64,000 bases of DNA from Melieria omissa. Lineage: Eukaryota; Arthropoda; Insecta; Diptera; Ulidiidae. Both the position numbers and the translations under genes were made by a program. The notes under the pieces were generated by a model. It saw only the letters and a list, made by a program, of their open reading frames with translations, had not been told where the DNA came from and made no database searches. Positions 40,263-51,023 of the stretch are shown here, piece by piece; position 1 is the first letter of the stretch, and the number at the start of each line of letters is the position of its first letter. The stretch is taken from positions 87,784,783 through 87,848,782 of the forward strand of contig OZ020269.1 in NCBI GenBank assembly GCA_963971225.1, read 5' to 3'.

Positions 40263-42299
40263 CAATTCCGTGTGAATCGCAAGTTCTTTTATTTTTGTTA
40301 ACATCTGGTCCATCTTTTGTGTTTCGTGACTTTTTCAAAAACAAAGTGTCAATGTGGAAATGTGGAGAATGCTGAGTCATTCTAAGCTGACCATCTGTTG
40401 CATCTTTGTTACTATGTCACTTACTTAGAATGTGGAGAGTACTGAGTCACTCTGTAACTTAACTCGCGAGTTAAAGAAAGTCTATTAGATTTTATTATAA
40501 TTCTATGACTTTATTGGTCGAACGCCGAACGTCAACTGACGCTCTGTCCCCATTCTTCTTTTCTTTTCCTTAATTCTATGCTTAAAACTAATGATCACGC
40601 CACTTTACGGCATTACGGAGCATTGTTAGTGGAGCATTCTCCCCACTCCCATTGTTAGCGGAGCATACTCCCTACTCACATTGTTAGTGGAGAATTCTCT
40701 CCACTCTCACACTTAGTGCAGTTGTTGCAAACTCTACATTGCATTGTTATATATAACTCGCGTGTCGAGTGGTAACCTGACAACAGTGCCCAAATATTCT
40801 AACTACATCACGTTGCACTAGCTTTTGCCACGTCCGCAAATATTGGTGACATTCGCCTGTTGCAATATTCCGCACTTGATACCTTGCACAACGTGGGAAT
40901 GTTAACTTGTATGGTTTCCATGAAACCATTTATTTATATTGAAAACGAGAACAAACAGAATACAAAAGATTGTGAGGATTGATGTTAAAACGCATCCGCT
41001 TGCCTTGGCTGCCACGTCACGACTGCCTCCCTTTACAATATTTTTTACGAAAATGAACTCTGTGGGTTTATTCGTCTCTATGAATTGTGCTTCGAAATAA
41101 ATTCACACGCAATTCTTAAACGCAGTGAACAACTCGCAATCGCTTTATTTACAAGTTCACACTTTACTCTTACACTTTACTGTCTTTACACTGGTTATGA
41201 AAAATAGGCTGTCTTCTTAAACATCCCTATGCAAAGCATCAATCTCGTTGAAACCAGTAATTTTGTAAAGTTGTAGCTCAATCGTCTATCACTGTAAATT
41301 TGAACAAATTTACATGAAAATTAACAAAAAAAAGTTTTCCTGTGTAAAAAATCCATAAATTTTAAAGTATTGTTGTAAAATTGTGGTATAATTGTTGTAT
41401 ATACTCACTCGCGAAAACGTGAACTAATAAAAACCAAGGCTGTTCACGTTTACGAGATTGTTCAAGTTTACGATTGTTGAAAAATACGTTTTTTTTGTGT
41501 GAAACTGTAATGTACTTTCTTGATTAGGTGGGAGTTGTCGAGTGCAGCACACAGACAGATGCTGTAAGCCTCGAAAATAGGTCTGCGGGACCCTTATGTG
41601 GCTAGCTAAAGAGGGGGGGGGGGTTCGCGACCTTTTTCCGAGAGCTCCCTACACTACAGTTTTTATATAGAGTCCCTTTTTATTTAGGTTCCGCACAAAA
41701 AGAAGCAAAAACAATTTTATAAGTGGGGTGGCAAGGTGGAAGAAACCTTAGAAGATGTCACCGGGCAAAAGTCGACATTCCGATACGGTCCCATAGTCTA
41801 AAACGGTTGTGTCCTACTTCCGCGGAGTACTGAGGTCGTGTTAGTACTCGCGCTTCAGTACCCACCCTACCATGGACCTGCTACGCGCCATCAACACAGA
41901 TCCCCAAATTGATTATCTGGCCCTTCTTCTACCTCCGAGAAACAACACTGTTATTGCATCATAATTTCTTTTAATATCATATTCAATGAGTTCTTCCACA
42001 AGTTAGCTTAGATGTCTACCAACACCAGTTTATAATTCACATCGCTTATTCACTACCCTCGCCTAATCTCGGTTCCTGCCAACCTCTGTTGCGCAACATT
42101 CTTCCAAATTCTTAACTCCTTTTGAATGGGCGCAACACTGAGGTATCTCCCCCCTTACGATTGTGTGCACTCACTTTCAAACGTGCTTGGTCTTTGCTAA
42201 CCCTTCAAGCATACACTATAAATACGTAATTACGAATTGTGACTCACGTGCATCCAACGACTCCTGCGTAGAAGTCCTCCTCCGCGAATCGCCGTGCTG
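40263..42299. other. Unassigned 2 kb region with small repeats
   Basis: No ORF of substance. It holds a perfect palindrome-like AACTCGCGAGTT at 40460-40471, a three-unit 29-bp repeat (40621-40707), AT-rich stretches and a run of ten G at about 41611-41620. The sequence may be diverged LTR or UTR material; I see no supportable assignment. Confidence 0.4.
40621..40707. repeat. 29-bp tandem repeat, three units
   Basis: Units start with CATTGTTAG at 40621, 40650 and 40679 and share GTGGAG..ATTCTC..CCACTC, each unit containing a small GTGGAG/CTCCAC inverted pair. Confidence 0.8.
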
Positions 42300-42941
42300 A
42301 AAAAATAAGTGCAACAAATAATGTAAACTATGAAGGGCCAACTACCAGTTCTAAAATCGCAATATACTTTACCCCTGGCGATACCTTTTCATTATACCCG
42401 TTTCCCCTTAAATTCAAATTGAGCCACTGCTCCTCTTCCCCTTAAACAATATAAATAGGCCCCCCTATGAGCTCTCCTTCGCTTCCGTCGCATGGGCTGC
42501 GCCACTGGTCTGCTCGCCTCTCTGCTTCTCGTCGCTGTGTCCGTTGTTTGCTGGTCTTCTTCCTCCGTTATTCGGCCTCGTGTCTACAGGCGACTGCCGC
42601 CATTACTGCCGACACAAGTCACGCCACTGACTAGTTGAACGCCTCGTTTTCGCGGGAATCGCGTCTCGACGGCGGCGCCTTTTCTGGTGTGCGCTGAGTA
42701 TCTGGTTAACTTTAAATAATTCAAACGATTTAATAATTTATTTAAACCAGACTTCCGCCGTCCGCTCTGTCTCGTGGGTGTCCGCCGTCCGTTCCGTATC
42801 GTGGTTGCCCGCTAACTCTGTCGTTGTCGTCCTCGCTTGCTCATGCAAGCGTCCCGTCCGCTTTGTGTCGTCATTCGTCTGTCAGGGTCGCACTGGTCTG
42901 TCCGTCGTGCAGAGTCGCACCTGGCTGTCCCCAGTCCCACA
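42300..42941 (-). repeat. BEL/Pao 3' LTR (far edge approximate)
   Basis: The minus strand starts TGTGGGACTGG at 42941, like the LTR at 26406. It contains AATAAA (about 42738) and, further on, an AATATAAATAGG motif read on the plus strand at 42449. The far edge near 42300 is inferred. Confidence 0.45.
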
Positions 42942-43034
42942 TAAATGTAATGAACGTTTATTAATTAAATATTGATAAGACAGAACAATGCAAGTAATTG
43001 TCACACACGACCGGCGACGTCCTCTCTTCTTCAG

Positions 43035-43391
43035 CTTCCGCCAGCGACTTACTTGACCCCAGTCGACGATGCGCGGCGTTGCCACCTCAGTTTGATTTAC
43101 AATAACTGTTTGATTTGCATCTTCGATTGTTGATCTTGCTATAAAAATGCTTTGTATTGCGTAATATTTAGACTCGATGTCCCCGCGATAATTCTCTTCG
43201 GCTTCAGCATCAGCTGAACTTTTGAGGGCGTCGATCTCGGCTTGAACATTTTCAAAATCGCGAATAAGAATTTCTAATCGACCTAAACGCGCTTTAATGT
43301 CATCAACTGACGCTTCTAGATTGTTACAGTATGTATAAATACGAGTGATAGACCCCTTTATAACTTGACGTTTCTGTTTTAACTCTTCCAT
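43035..43391 (-). pseudogene. BEL/Pao Gag N-terminus, internally deleted element
   Basis: ATG 43391 opens MEELKQKRQVIKGSITRIYT, a coiled-coil-like stretch (DIKARLGRLEILIRDFENVQ) and AEENYRGDIESKYYAIQSIF, the DUF1759-type start of BEL/Pao Gag proteins. Around residue 120 Gag homology stops and the frame passes directly into the region before a BEL LTR at 42941. Protease, RT and integrase are deleted. Confidence 0.75.
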
Positions 43392-43721
43392 TTTACAATG
43401 TTCAATGCTTAAAACTACAATATGACAAAGTTTCTTACAAGTATCTTATACACTAGAAAACCAACAATTTTTGGTATAATTCGTTCTTATTTACTCCTCT
43501 TGTATGAGTTGGATTCTGATTGAACTTCTGAGCCAATTTTCAATGTCAACGTTTGACTTTCAATTTTCACAAACACCTTTCAACTTTCTCTTTCAACAAA
43601 TGTCATGTGTTACAAATTTTGTTGTTGTTTACTTTAAATTGAATCTTACTTCGACAAATTTCACATAAGTGTCACTTGGGTTCGTGTACTGTATGATTGC
43701 AAATTGATTTATACCGCCATC
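43392..43721. other. Unassigned, probably BEL leader
   Basis: About 330 AT-rich bases upstream of the BEL Gag ATG; no LTR or primer site is recognised. Confidence 0.35.
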
Positions 43722-43927
43722 TTTTTTTTTTTTTGACGAGCCAACGCGCAGGGGATGACCCCTATAAATGCGAGGCATTGCGCTGGTTCAGGAAGGATAT
43801 ATAGGTTGGGAGAGAGGAAGTTGGGTGAAGAATTTATGGACTCTTGCCTTGAATCCATCAAGATCATAGGTGCTGGGGAAAACATCTGCAGGGAGACCAT
43901 TCCACAATCGCGCTGTTCGGGCCAGGT
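43722..43927 (-). pseudogene. Old LINE 3' end (poly-A), interrupted by LINE copy 2
   Basis: The minus strand encodes the C-terminal signature of a CR1/Jockey-like RT protein: RTARLWNGLPADVFPSTYDL followed by DGFKARVHKFFTQLPLSQP and TGA at 43794-43796, then a short 3' UTR and a poly(A) of 15 or so bases at 43722-43736. The frame continues upstream at 49769 (..YRESSYLA) across LINE copy 2, with a stop further on. Confidence 0.8.
43916..43927. repeat. LINE copy 2 target-site duplication
   Basis: TTCGGGCCAGGT is repeated at 49757-49768. Confidence 0.9.
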
Positions 43928-44053
43928 TAGGTTAGGTTAGGTTAAAGTGGCTGTCTTGGCCCGGGACTTGCCGAAAGACACACTTAGGCCACGGAATGGG
44001 CCCGTTGTGATACCACAGGTTAAAAAGGTCTGTCTTGCTGCAAGTCGATAAGC

Positions 44054-47000
44054 CTAATTAAGCCATTTCGAAGAGTGAATGAACTCAATCAAGTCTTTTA
44101 TACTAGCCGAACTGAGTTCACTCAAGTTGTCGAAGAAAGGAGAGCCTAGGGTTTTCCATCTTCGTCTAGATAGAGCCGGACAGTTGCAGAGAAGGTGGCT
44201 TATAGATTCCTCCTCCTCTTCATTGTGGCAACTGCGGCAGAAGTCCCAACTGTTGACGCCTAGTCTGACGGCATGGCGTCCGAATAAACAGTGGCCCGTC
44301 AGAATTGCGACGACCGTACTAATGTGCTGCCTGCTACGCGAGATAAGTGCTCTTGTACGCCTTAGATTAAAAACAGGCCAGAGCTGTCTGGTTATGGTAC
44401 ATGTGCTCTCCCCTTGCCATCGCCTGTTGGCCTTCTCTAGGAAGAGTGAACAGATCATTTGTTTACAAGAGGCAAGAGGAATGCCTGCCGTGACTGTGGT
44501 GCTGAGGTGCGGGAGGGTGGTGCCACGTCTGGCAAGCTCATCAGCTACACAGTTTCCACTGATGTCTTTGTGGCCCGGTACCCAGATAAGGATAATGTTG
44601 TGCGCGTGCCCTAACTCATTTAGTAGGGAGCGGCAGAGAGTAACCACTTTCGATGTCGTTGAGACCTTCTTAAGGGCTTTTATTGCTGCCTGGCTGTCAG
44701 TGAAAATACGAACCGTACTCTTAGGAAGGTTGCGTTGTTTTAGCATAGACAGGGCTTTGAAAATGGCCAGAACTTCCGCTTGGAAGACACTGCAGAAATC
44801 TGGAAGACGAAAACATTCTTCCATGAGTGGATTTTCACACATTACTCCACCCCCTACTCTGCCATCCAGTTTGGAGCCGTCAGTATAGAAGCATACTCCA
44901 GTTTTCGGAACCGTGTCCTGCTCCCACTCCCGTCTATGCGGTATGAGGGTTGAGAATTTGGAGTCGAAAACAAAAGATGGTAATGAGTAGTCTATGTTGT
45001 TACGTAAGTCAGGTGAACTGCCTAGAATCTGGCAGTGACCGAAATCAGTACGTGTCCATCTATTTATGGTATTTAGTCTCACTGCAGAGAGGGTAGCCAT
45101 TTGTTTTCCGAAAAGGTCAACAGGAAGAAGGTGGAGCAGGGCGTAGAGTCCTTTGGACGGTGTCGACCGCATGGCCCCAGTAATAATGAGCGCCGCCGAT
45201 CTTTGAACTGAGTCCAAAGGTTTCTGGTTGGTCCCCTTGTCCAGGGCAGTCCACCATACTACTGCTCCATAGAAAAGAATGGGCCTAATTACAGATATGT
45301 ACATCCAGTACATGATTCGTGGTTGGAGACCCCATTTTTTGCCAACTGCTCTTTTGCAGGAGTACAGTGCAACAGTGGCCTTGCGAACCCTTTCTAGTAT
45401 GTTCGCTTTCCAGTTAAGTTTCCTGTCCAGCAGTAGACCAAGATATTTGGCCTGCGAGCTGACAGTAAGACTAGTGCCATAAAGAGTAGGCGGGTCAAAA
45501 GTAGGAACTTGGTGCTTCCTTGTAAAAAGGACCAGATCAGTTTTGGATGGGTTAACGCCCATACCGTTCCGAGAGCACCAAGATCCCAATAGATTCAGTG
45601 CACCTTGAAGAAGATCAACCAGTGTCGGAATGTTCTTCCCAGATACCGCTAACGCCACGTCGTCTGCGTATGCAACTACCTTACACCCCGTATCGTTCAG
45701 TTGCAAAAGCAGGTCATTTATCGCTAGGTTCCAAAGTAGAGGAGAAAGGACACCCCCCTGCGGGGTGCCTCTGGTGACCCACCTTCTAACGGAGGAGCCG
45801 CCTAGCGAAGAGTTTATAATCCTTTTTGTTAAAAGGAGTTGAACTATGTCCACTAATGGTCTACATAGGTTTAAGTTGGTCAGTGAGCCAGTAATGGCCG
45901 TCGGAATAATGTTGTTGAAAGCTCCCTCAATGTCGAGAAAAGAGACCAAAGTGTATTCTCTGAAAAGGAGGGAGTATTCAATCTGCCGCACGAGTGCATG
46001 AAGAGCCGTCTCCACGGATTTACCCTTCGTATATGCATGTTGATTGGGTGAAAGAAGATGGCCCACTTTATCCCTAATATAAACGTCGATGAGCCTTTCA
46101 AAGACTTTAAGAAGAAAAGAGGACAGGCTGATAGGCCTGTGGTCTTTTGCTTTTGAGTGTGAGACCTTCCCCGCTTTAGGTATGAAGATCACGTTTACCT
46201 CAGTCCAGATAGTAGGAATGTGAGACAAGTGTAGAATAGCTACACAAATCTCCAGTAGCCACGGTACGGCCAAGTCTGATGTGTGTTGCAAGTCAGCTGG
46301 TATAATACCGTCAGGCCCTGGAGACTTGAAAGGCAGAAAGCTATTTATAGCCCAGTGCAGTTTTTCGCTGCTAACTATGTCTTGAACCCCCATGCTATGA
46401 TGAAGGCCGATTGAACCAGTTGTATCCAGGGTAGTTGCGTCAGTACAGCCATTTCCCGGAAAATGGGTGTCAACCAGGAGTTCGATTGTCTCTTGGCTTG
46501 ACGATGTCCAGGAACCGTCTTCCCTTTGCAGAAAGCTAGGGACTGCTGGACAGGAAGCGAGTATCTTGCGAAGGCGACTGGCCTCAGAGTTACATTCTAT
46601 ATTCTGACAGAAATTCCTCCAGGAGGATCGCTTGGCAGATCTTATCGCTTTTTTAAAAATCTTTAGTCTGGCTTTATATTCAGACCAGTCGTTTGTCGCC
46701 CTAGCGCGATTGAAAAGTTTTCGGCACTCCCTTCTAAGCACAGCTACCTCAGAGTTCCACCAATTTGGTTTCGTATTACCCCAGAGCGGTCTCACAGGGC
46801 ACGACTTCTCAGTGGCAACTTTGTAGGCAGCTGTAAGGGAAGCTACCGCATTATCTAATTTCTGAACTGAGTCAATTTTACTGGGACCATCATTTGGCAG
46901 TGATCTTACAAAGATTTCCCTGAAATTGTCCCAGTTAGTTCTAACTCTGTTTCTATAAGAGGTGACCAGAGGGGTTGCGACTTCTATGCGAAAATCGATA

Positions 47001-47638
47001 TACCTGTGGTCAGAGAAGGAGTGCTCTGTGGAGACTTTCCATTCTTTGAGCAGATTAGTGGCAAATTCATTTACCAGTGAAAGATCGAGAACCTCTTCAC
47101 GAACTGAGGTGATAAAAGTGGGCTCATGCCCAGTGTTTGCAACATATAAGTTGGTGCTAACAATATAATCAAAGAGAGACTCACCTCGCGGGTTTATGTC
47201 CGAACTGCCCCAGATGGTGTGGTGCGCATTGGCGTCTGTTCCGATGACCAATGGCATCCTGTCCTTCCTAGCCGCCTCCACCGCATTTTTCATCAGAAAC
47301 GGTGGGGGATTCTCCGAGTCATCGTGGGCCATGTATGTGGAAGCCACCCATAGTGTGGAGCCCGGTGTTTCCAGCGCCGCCACTACGCTATCTGCGTCAC
47401 TGAAATTAGTAAGAATAAACGCGTTAATATGTTTTTTGATGAGGATACAGGATCTGTTTTTACCTCCGCAGGGTATATACAGAGTCCTGTATCCTGGCGC
47501 GTTGAGACCATGAATGCGCCCGTTGCAGACCCAGGGTTCCTGCACGAGCGCTATCTCCTCCCCATTTTTTGAGAGTCGGAGGAGAAGTGCGGCAGATGCC
47601 GCTTTAGAGTGGTGCAAGTTAATTTGCACCACTTTCAT
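44054..47638 (-). CDS. LINE copy 2 ORF2: endonuclease, reverse transcriptase, RNase H
   Basis: ATG 47638 (MKVVQINLHHSKAASAALL) is chosen because it begins the endonuclease fold and overlaps the ORF1 stop by 20 bp; the frame is open further upstream but without an ATG context. 1194 residues: APE-type endonuclease about 1-215 (LVQEPWV, TDANAHHTIWG, SDHRY), RT about 430-720 with YADDVALAV near 654, a linker, RNase H about 910-1030 (FYTDGSKLDG, TDSQAAIKAL, WVPGHKDISG), and a C-terminal CX2CX..HX4C finger near 1130 (CRSCHNEEEEESISHLLC). It nicks target DNA, copies the RNA at the nick and can remove the template strand. No lesion seen. Confidence 0.95.
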   Translation of the reverse strand: MKVVQINLHHSKAASAALLLRLSKNGEEIALVQEPWVCNGRIHGLNAPGYRTLYIPCGGKNRSCILIKKHINAFILTNFSDADSVVAALETPGSTLWVASTYMAHDDSENPPPFLMKNAVEAARKDRMPLVIGTDANAHHTIWGSSDINPRGESLFDYIVSTNLYVANTGHEPTFITSVREEVLDLSLVNEFATNLLKEWKVSTEHSFSDHRYIDFRIEVATPLVTSYRNRVRTNWDNFREIFVRSLPNDGPSKIDSVQKLDNAVASLTAAYKVATEKSCPVRPLWGNTKPNWWNSEVAVLRRECRKLFNRARATNDWSEYKARLKIFKKAIRSAKRSSWRNFCQNIECNSEASRLRKILASCPAVPSFLQREDGSWTSSSQETIELLVDTHFPGNGCTDATTLDTTGSIGLHHSMGVQDIVSSEKLHWAINSFLPFKSPGPDGIIPADLQHTSDLAVPWLLEICVAILHLSHIPTIWTEVNVIFIPKAGKVSHSKAKDHRPISLSSFLLKVFERLIDVYIRDKVGHLLSPNQHAYTKGKSVETALHALVRQIEYSLLFREYTLVSFLDIEGAFNNIIPTAITGSLTNLNLCRPLVDIVQLLLTKRIINSSLGGSSVRRWVTRGTPQGGVLSPLLWNLAINDLLLQLNDTGCKVVAYADDVALAVSGKNIPTLVDLLQGALNLLGSWCSRNGMGVNPSKTDLVLFTRKHQVPTFDPPTLYGTSLTVSSQAKYLGLLLDRKLNWKANILERVRKATVALYSCKRAVGKKWGLQPRIMYWMYISVIRPILFYGAVVWWTALDKGTNQKPLDSVQRSAALIITGAMRSTPSKGLYALLHLLPVDLFGKQMATLSAVRLNTINRWTRTDFGHCQILGSSPDLRNNIDYSLPSFVFDSKFSTLIPHRREWEQDTVPKTGVCFYTDGSKLDGRVGGGVMCENPLMEECFRLPDFCSVFQAEVLAIFKALSMLKQRNLPKSTVRIFTDSQAAIKALKKVSTTSKVVTLCRSLLNELGHAHNIILIWVPGHKDISGNCVADELARRGTTLPHLSTTVTAGIPLASCKQMICSLFLEKANRRWQGESTCTITRQLWPVFNLRRTRALISRSRQHISTVVAILTGHCLFGRHAVRLGVNSWDFCRSCHNEEEEESISHLLCNCPALSRRRWKTLGSPFFDNLSELSSASIKDLIEFIHSSKWLN

Positions 47639-49244
47639 GTCCACCCACGGGAGGATCCGACTGTGCGACGATAGTGCTGTCTGCGTCGTCGGAGTGGGAA
47701 GACAGCAGTAGTTCGTCCTCTGAGGGTCCACCGAACAGTTCACGGACCATGTACGACGTGGATTCTCCGGACGTAATACTAGCCGTGTCTTCCACTTCTG
47801 ACACCTCCATGGCCTGTACGTCAGTAACCACATTAGTGTCCTGACGATATACGTGCAAAGTAAGCTGAGAAAAGCAGAAATTAATCTCACCCTTCTTCGC
47901 AGCGAGGGGGGCTAGGGATTCCTCGTTCAGGATGATAACCATCTGGCGCGAGTTACCTACAGCCTCACCTAGTCTGGCCACCCTCCAGTCAGCGGTGGGG
48001 AGGTCCGGGTTTCCCAGCTTAATCAGCTGTAGTATGGTCGCAGGGTCGGAGTAATTTGCCGGAACCCTTGTTCGAGAACGGGGACGATTCGGGATCTTGT
48101 CCCGTGTTACGGCTTCGAGCCGTGCACCAGGCCAGACTTCGCCGATTTCTGCGATTGCCAGCGTGTAAAGCTCGGCAGAGCGCTGATCCGCACACGAAGT
48201 GAGTTTTATGCGATTTTGGAACCATCCAAAATCGCGACAGCATGGTGGAGGACCCGGGTTTTTGGCCATCACATCTATGTAAACTGGCCACAGCTTGTTT
48301 TCCACCAGTGACCAGTTTTTAGGCGAGATCGAGCCATCCGTGTTGCTGCGATCTATTACCGCCAGAGTGAGGCTTTCTTTTGCAGCCTCTCTGAAGGAGC
48401 GAAAACTACGCCTATTGCCCATCGGGGTCTGAGAGGTCCTGGCGCGTTTAGCCGCTGCCAGGGGTTCCTCAACTGATCGCTGCCGCTTGTTGACCATAGT
48501 CTTGGTCGCGTGCTCAGCAATCACCGCCTTGGCCCATTCACGAGAGGCTTTGTCCTTCTCCGTGAGGTCTTCGTCCTTAACTGCGCTTAGCCGGTCGAGG
48601 ATTTTGTGTGCCGATCTCCTGTCGCGGTACGCTTGTGTCGAAGCACTGACAGCGCGCGCATTAGACGGCTTAGTGGAGGTAGCCTGATTTGCTACAATTT
48701 GGCGAAACGTGGGTTTTGCACCTGACGACATCGCACTTTTGGGTTTCACAGCCTCTTTATCATACTTGGCTGGCATGGAGTGGGCACTCTGTCCTGATCT
48801 GCTCATAGACTTCGTGCTATACAAAACGTGGCTTCGGTTGGCATTTGGTGCAGCTTCTGGACCTCCTTTTAAAAATGGGCGGACATTGGACCTAGGTTGT
48901 CCCAAGGGTCTAGCCCCACCCTGAGAGGGAGAAGCCACAACCTGCCTATCTGAAGCTGGAGTGATCTTAGTGCCCGAAAAGCCCTTGACACTTCGATCAG
49001 CCGTTGATATGGCTGCACTATTTCGCGCAGCCATATTACCAGAAATAGTTGAGGCGCTGCGTTTAGCTACGCTCTTACCACTGGTATTATTACCAGAAGC
49101 TGTTGTGGTAGCGCTGCGTTCAGCTACACTTTTACCACTGGAAAAATGTGTTTCTCCTAGTGACACCACCCTATTTCCATCAGTGGCAGCGCTGCGCTCA
49201 GCTGCGCTGTTGCCCTCGGGGTTTTTATTTGCCCTATGTGGCAT
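47619..49244 (-). CDS. LINE copy 2 ORF1 protein
   Basis: 541 codons from ATG 49244 to TAA 47619-47621. It differs from copy 1 by only a few residues (for example D for E in the N-terminal SAATDGNR, R for H in VIDRSNTD, P for L in NYSDPATIL). Layout is the same: Ser/Ala-rich repeats, basic middle, a folded nucleic-acid-binding module and an acidic tail. Intact. Confidence 0.88.
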   Translation of the reverse strand: MPHRANKNPEGNSAAERSAATDGNRVVSLGETHFSSGKSVAERSATTTASGNNTSGKSVAKRSASTISGNMAARNSAAISTADRSVKGFSGTKITPASDRQVVASPSQGGARPLGQPRSNVRPFLKGGPEAAPNANRSHVLYSTKSMSRSGQSAHSMPAKYDKEAVKPKSAMSSGAKPTFRQIVANQATSTKPSNARAVSASTQAYRDRRSAHKILDRLSAVKDEDLTEKDKASREWAKAVIAEHATKTMVNKRQRSVEEPLAAAKRARTSQTPMGNRRSFRSFREAAKESLTLAVIDRSNTDGSISPKNWSLVENKLWPVYIDVMAKNPGPPPCCRDFGWFQNRIKLTSCADQRSAELYTLAIAEIGEVWPGARLEAVTRDKIPNRPRSRTRVPANYSDPATILQLIKLGNPDLPTADWRVARLGEAVGNSRQMVIILNEESLAPLAAKKGEINFCFSQLTLHVYRQDTNVVTDVQAMEVSEVEDTASITSGESTSYMVRELFGGPSEDELLLSSHSDDADSTIVAQSDPPVGGHESGAN

Positions 49245-49768
49245 CACCTAAGGACCAGGTGGTTAATAAAAGGAGTAAAAGAAAAAGAAGAAGAAGACTT
49301 ATCTTATGGGGGAAAAAATGGCGCCTAAACACAATGGCTTGCCACTGGAGCCCCAGGGGTCCCTCGCCGCCGTCACCGCACCGCCGAGAGCTCATCGGCA
49401 GTCGCGCCACCAAAGGCCAGGACCGGCGCCTGCGTCCAATGCCGCCGGCTCCTCCTCCGAGAGCAGAAAAACAGCAGCAGCGGCTAAAACTTGCGAAGGC
49501 AAGAACGGCAACCAGCAGGCCACCAAAAAAACACCAACAAAAACACGCGAACAGCCACCAGGACTTGGCGACAATCGCGAGAGTTAATAGCGCGTGCGCA
49601 AGGTGCTCCAAAAACACCAGAGCCCTTGCTCCTAAGAAAAATCGAGCACTAATCGACACTTTCGCGTTTAAATTCGCCGAAAATCTAAAGATATAGCGCA
49701 AAAATCACGGAGCACAAAAAGATTTCATGCACTTCAGTGCAGCGTTGCCAGATGTTTTCGGGCCAGGT

Positions 49769-49850
49769 ACGAACTTTCTCTGTAGTGCGTAGTGCGCTAT
49801 TGGAATTTGAGCTTTCTTATTCGAAATTAGATTGTTTTATCAAATTTGCA
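49769..49850 (-). pseudogene. Continuation of the old LINE 3' region
   Basis: Minus strand ..RTTHYRESSYLA joins across LINE copy 2 to RTARLWNGLP at 43915; a TAG lies a few codons upstream of RTTHY. The upstream limit is unclear. Confidence 0.6.
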
Positions 49851-49989
49851 TTGCTTAGCTTAGACAACTACCAATTTCGAAATGTGTTTCTTTTCCACAA
49901 CTGTCAATTTTTTCGAACACTGATATACTCACATATACATTTGCTTGTGTGAACTGTAAAATACTGTACCAAAACATCGGCGCACCGCT

Positions 49990-50812
49990 GAACGGCGTGG
50001 GTGCTCCTTTGGCCACGCTGATGATCCGATGACTACGCACGCTTGTGGGTGCTCCGCTGAACGGCGTGGGTGCTCCTTTGACCACTCTGATGATCCGATG
50101 ACTACGCACGCTTGTGGGTGCTCCCTTGAACACGCTGACGATATGATGACCAAGCACACTTGTGGGTGCTCCACTGATCACGTTGACGATATGATGACCA
50201 AGCACACTTGTGGGTGCTCCACTGATCACGCTGACGATATGATGACCAAGCACACTTGTGGGTGCTCCCCTGCTCACGTGACGATCTGATGACCAAACAC
50301 ACTTGTGGGTGCTCCACTGATCACGTGACGATCTGATGACCAAACACACTTGTGGGTGCTCCGCTGATCACGCTGACGATATGATGACCAAGCACACTTG
50401 TGGGTGCTCCACTGATCACGCTGACGATATGATGACCAAGCACACTTGTGGGTGCTCCCCTGCTCACGTGACGATCTGATGACCAAACACACTTGTTGGT
50501 GCTCCCCTGCTCACGTGACGATCTGATGACCAAACACACTTGTGGGTGCTCTGCTGATCACGTGACGAGATGATGACCAAGCAGACTTGTGGGTACTCCG
50601 CTGATCACGTGACGATCTGATGACCAAACACACTTGTGGGTGCTCCGCTGATCACGCTGACGATATGATGACCAAGCACACTTGTGGGTGCTCCGCTGCT
50701 CACGTCACGATCTGATGACCAAGCACACTTGTGGGTGCTCCGCTACTCACGTGACGGGATGATGACCAAGCAGACTTGTGGGTACTCCGCTGATCACGCT
50801 GACGATCCGGCT
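49990..50812. repeat. 46-48 bp minisatellite, about 17 units
   Basis: The plus strand repeats a unit like CACACTTGTGGGTGCTCC followed by GCTGATCACG(CT)GACGATATGATGACCAAG. Unit length alternates between 48 bp (with ACGCTGACG) and 46-47 bp (with ACGTGACG). The first two units (49990-50110) are longer and more diverged (GAACGGCGTGGGTGCTCC). Stretches of 48-bp units stay open in several frames on both strands, which explains ORFs there; they are not genes. Confidence 0.93.
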
Positions 50813-51023
50813 CGAAGGACCAAATAAACGAATATAACTTCAAACTGCCGGATCGCAAAAATGAAAAACTCTAACCGAAGTGGACTGTATCAAAAAATGT
50901 AATGACCGTTTTATTTTATGATTTTTGACAGGGTGGCTGAACAAAGGAAAAAATTCCAAAACATAGTTGCGTTTTTAGGAAGGAAAAACAGGATGTCAGT
51001 TTTCAACAATCTCCATTGAAGAC
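50813..51023. other. Unassigned spacer
   Basis: About 210 bp between the minisatellite and a retroviral Gag. Nothing recognised. Confidence 0.4.

Larger units (their letters stand above)
43928..49756 (-). mobile_element. Full-length LINE (LOA/I-type), copy 2, both ORFs intact
   Basis: Same element as 8934-14769 with only scattered substitutions plus small indels in the 5' UTR, and with the one T in ORF2 that copy 1 lacks. The 12-bp target duplications are exact. The tail on the minus strand is TTAACCTAACCTAACCTAA..., a pentamer repeat and not poly(A). An intact pair of ORFs and near-identity to copy 1 mark a recently active family. Confidence 0.96.

Noticed and set aside
42445..42465. Core promoter (AATATAAATAGG) of a host gene
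   Set aside because: No ORF follows on the plus strand and the region lies in or near a BEL LTR.
49990..50812. CRISPR-like array and many overlapping ORFs
   Set aside because: Units are contiguous with no unique spacers, and the host is eukaryotic. ORFs arise because the unit length is often a multiple of three.
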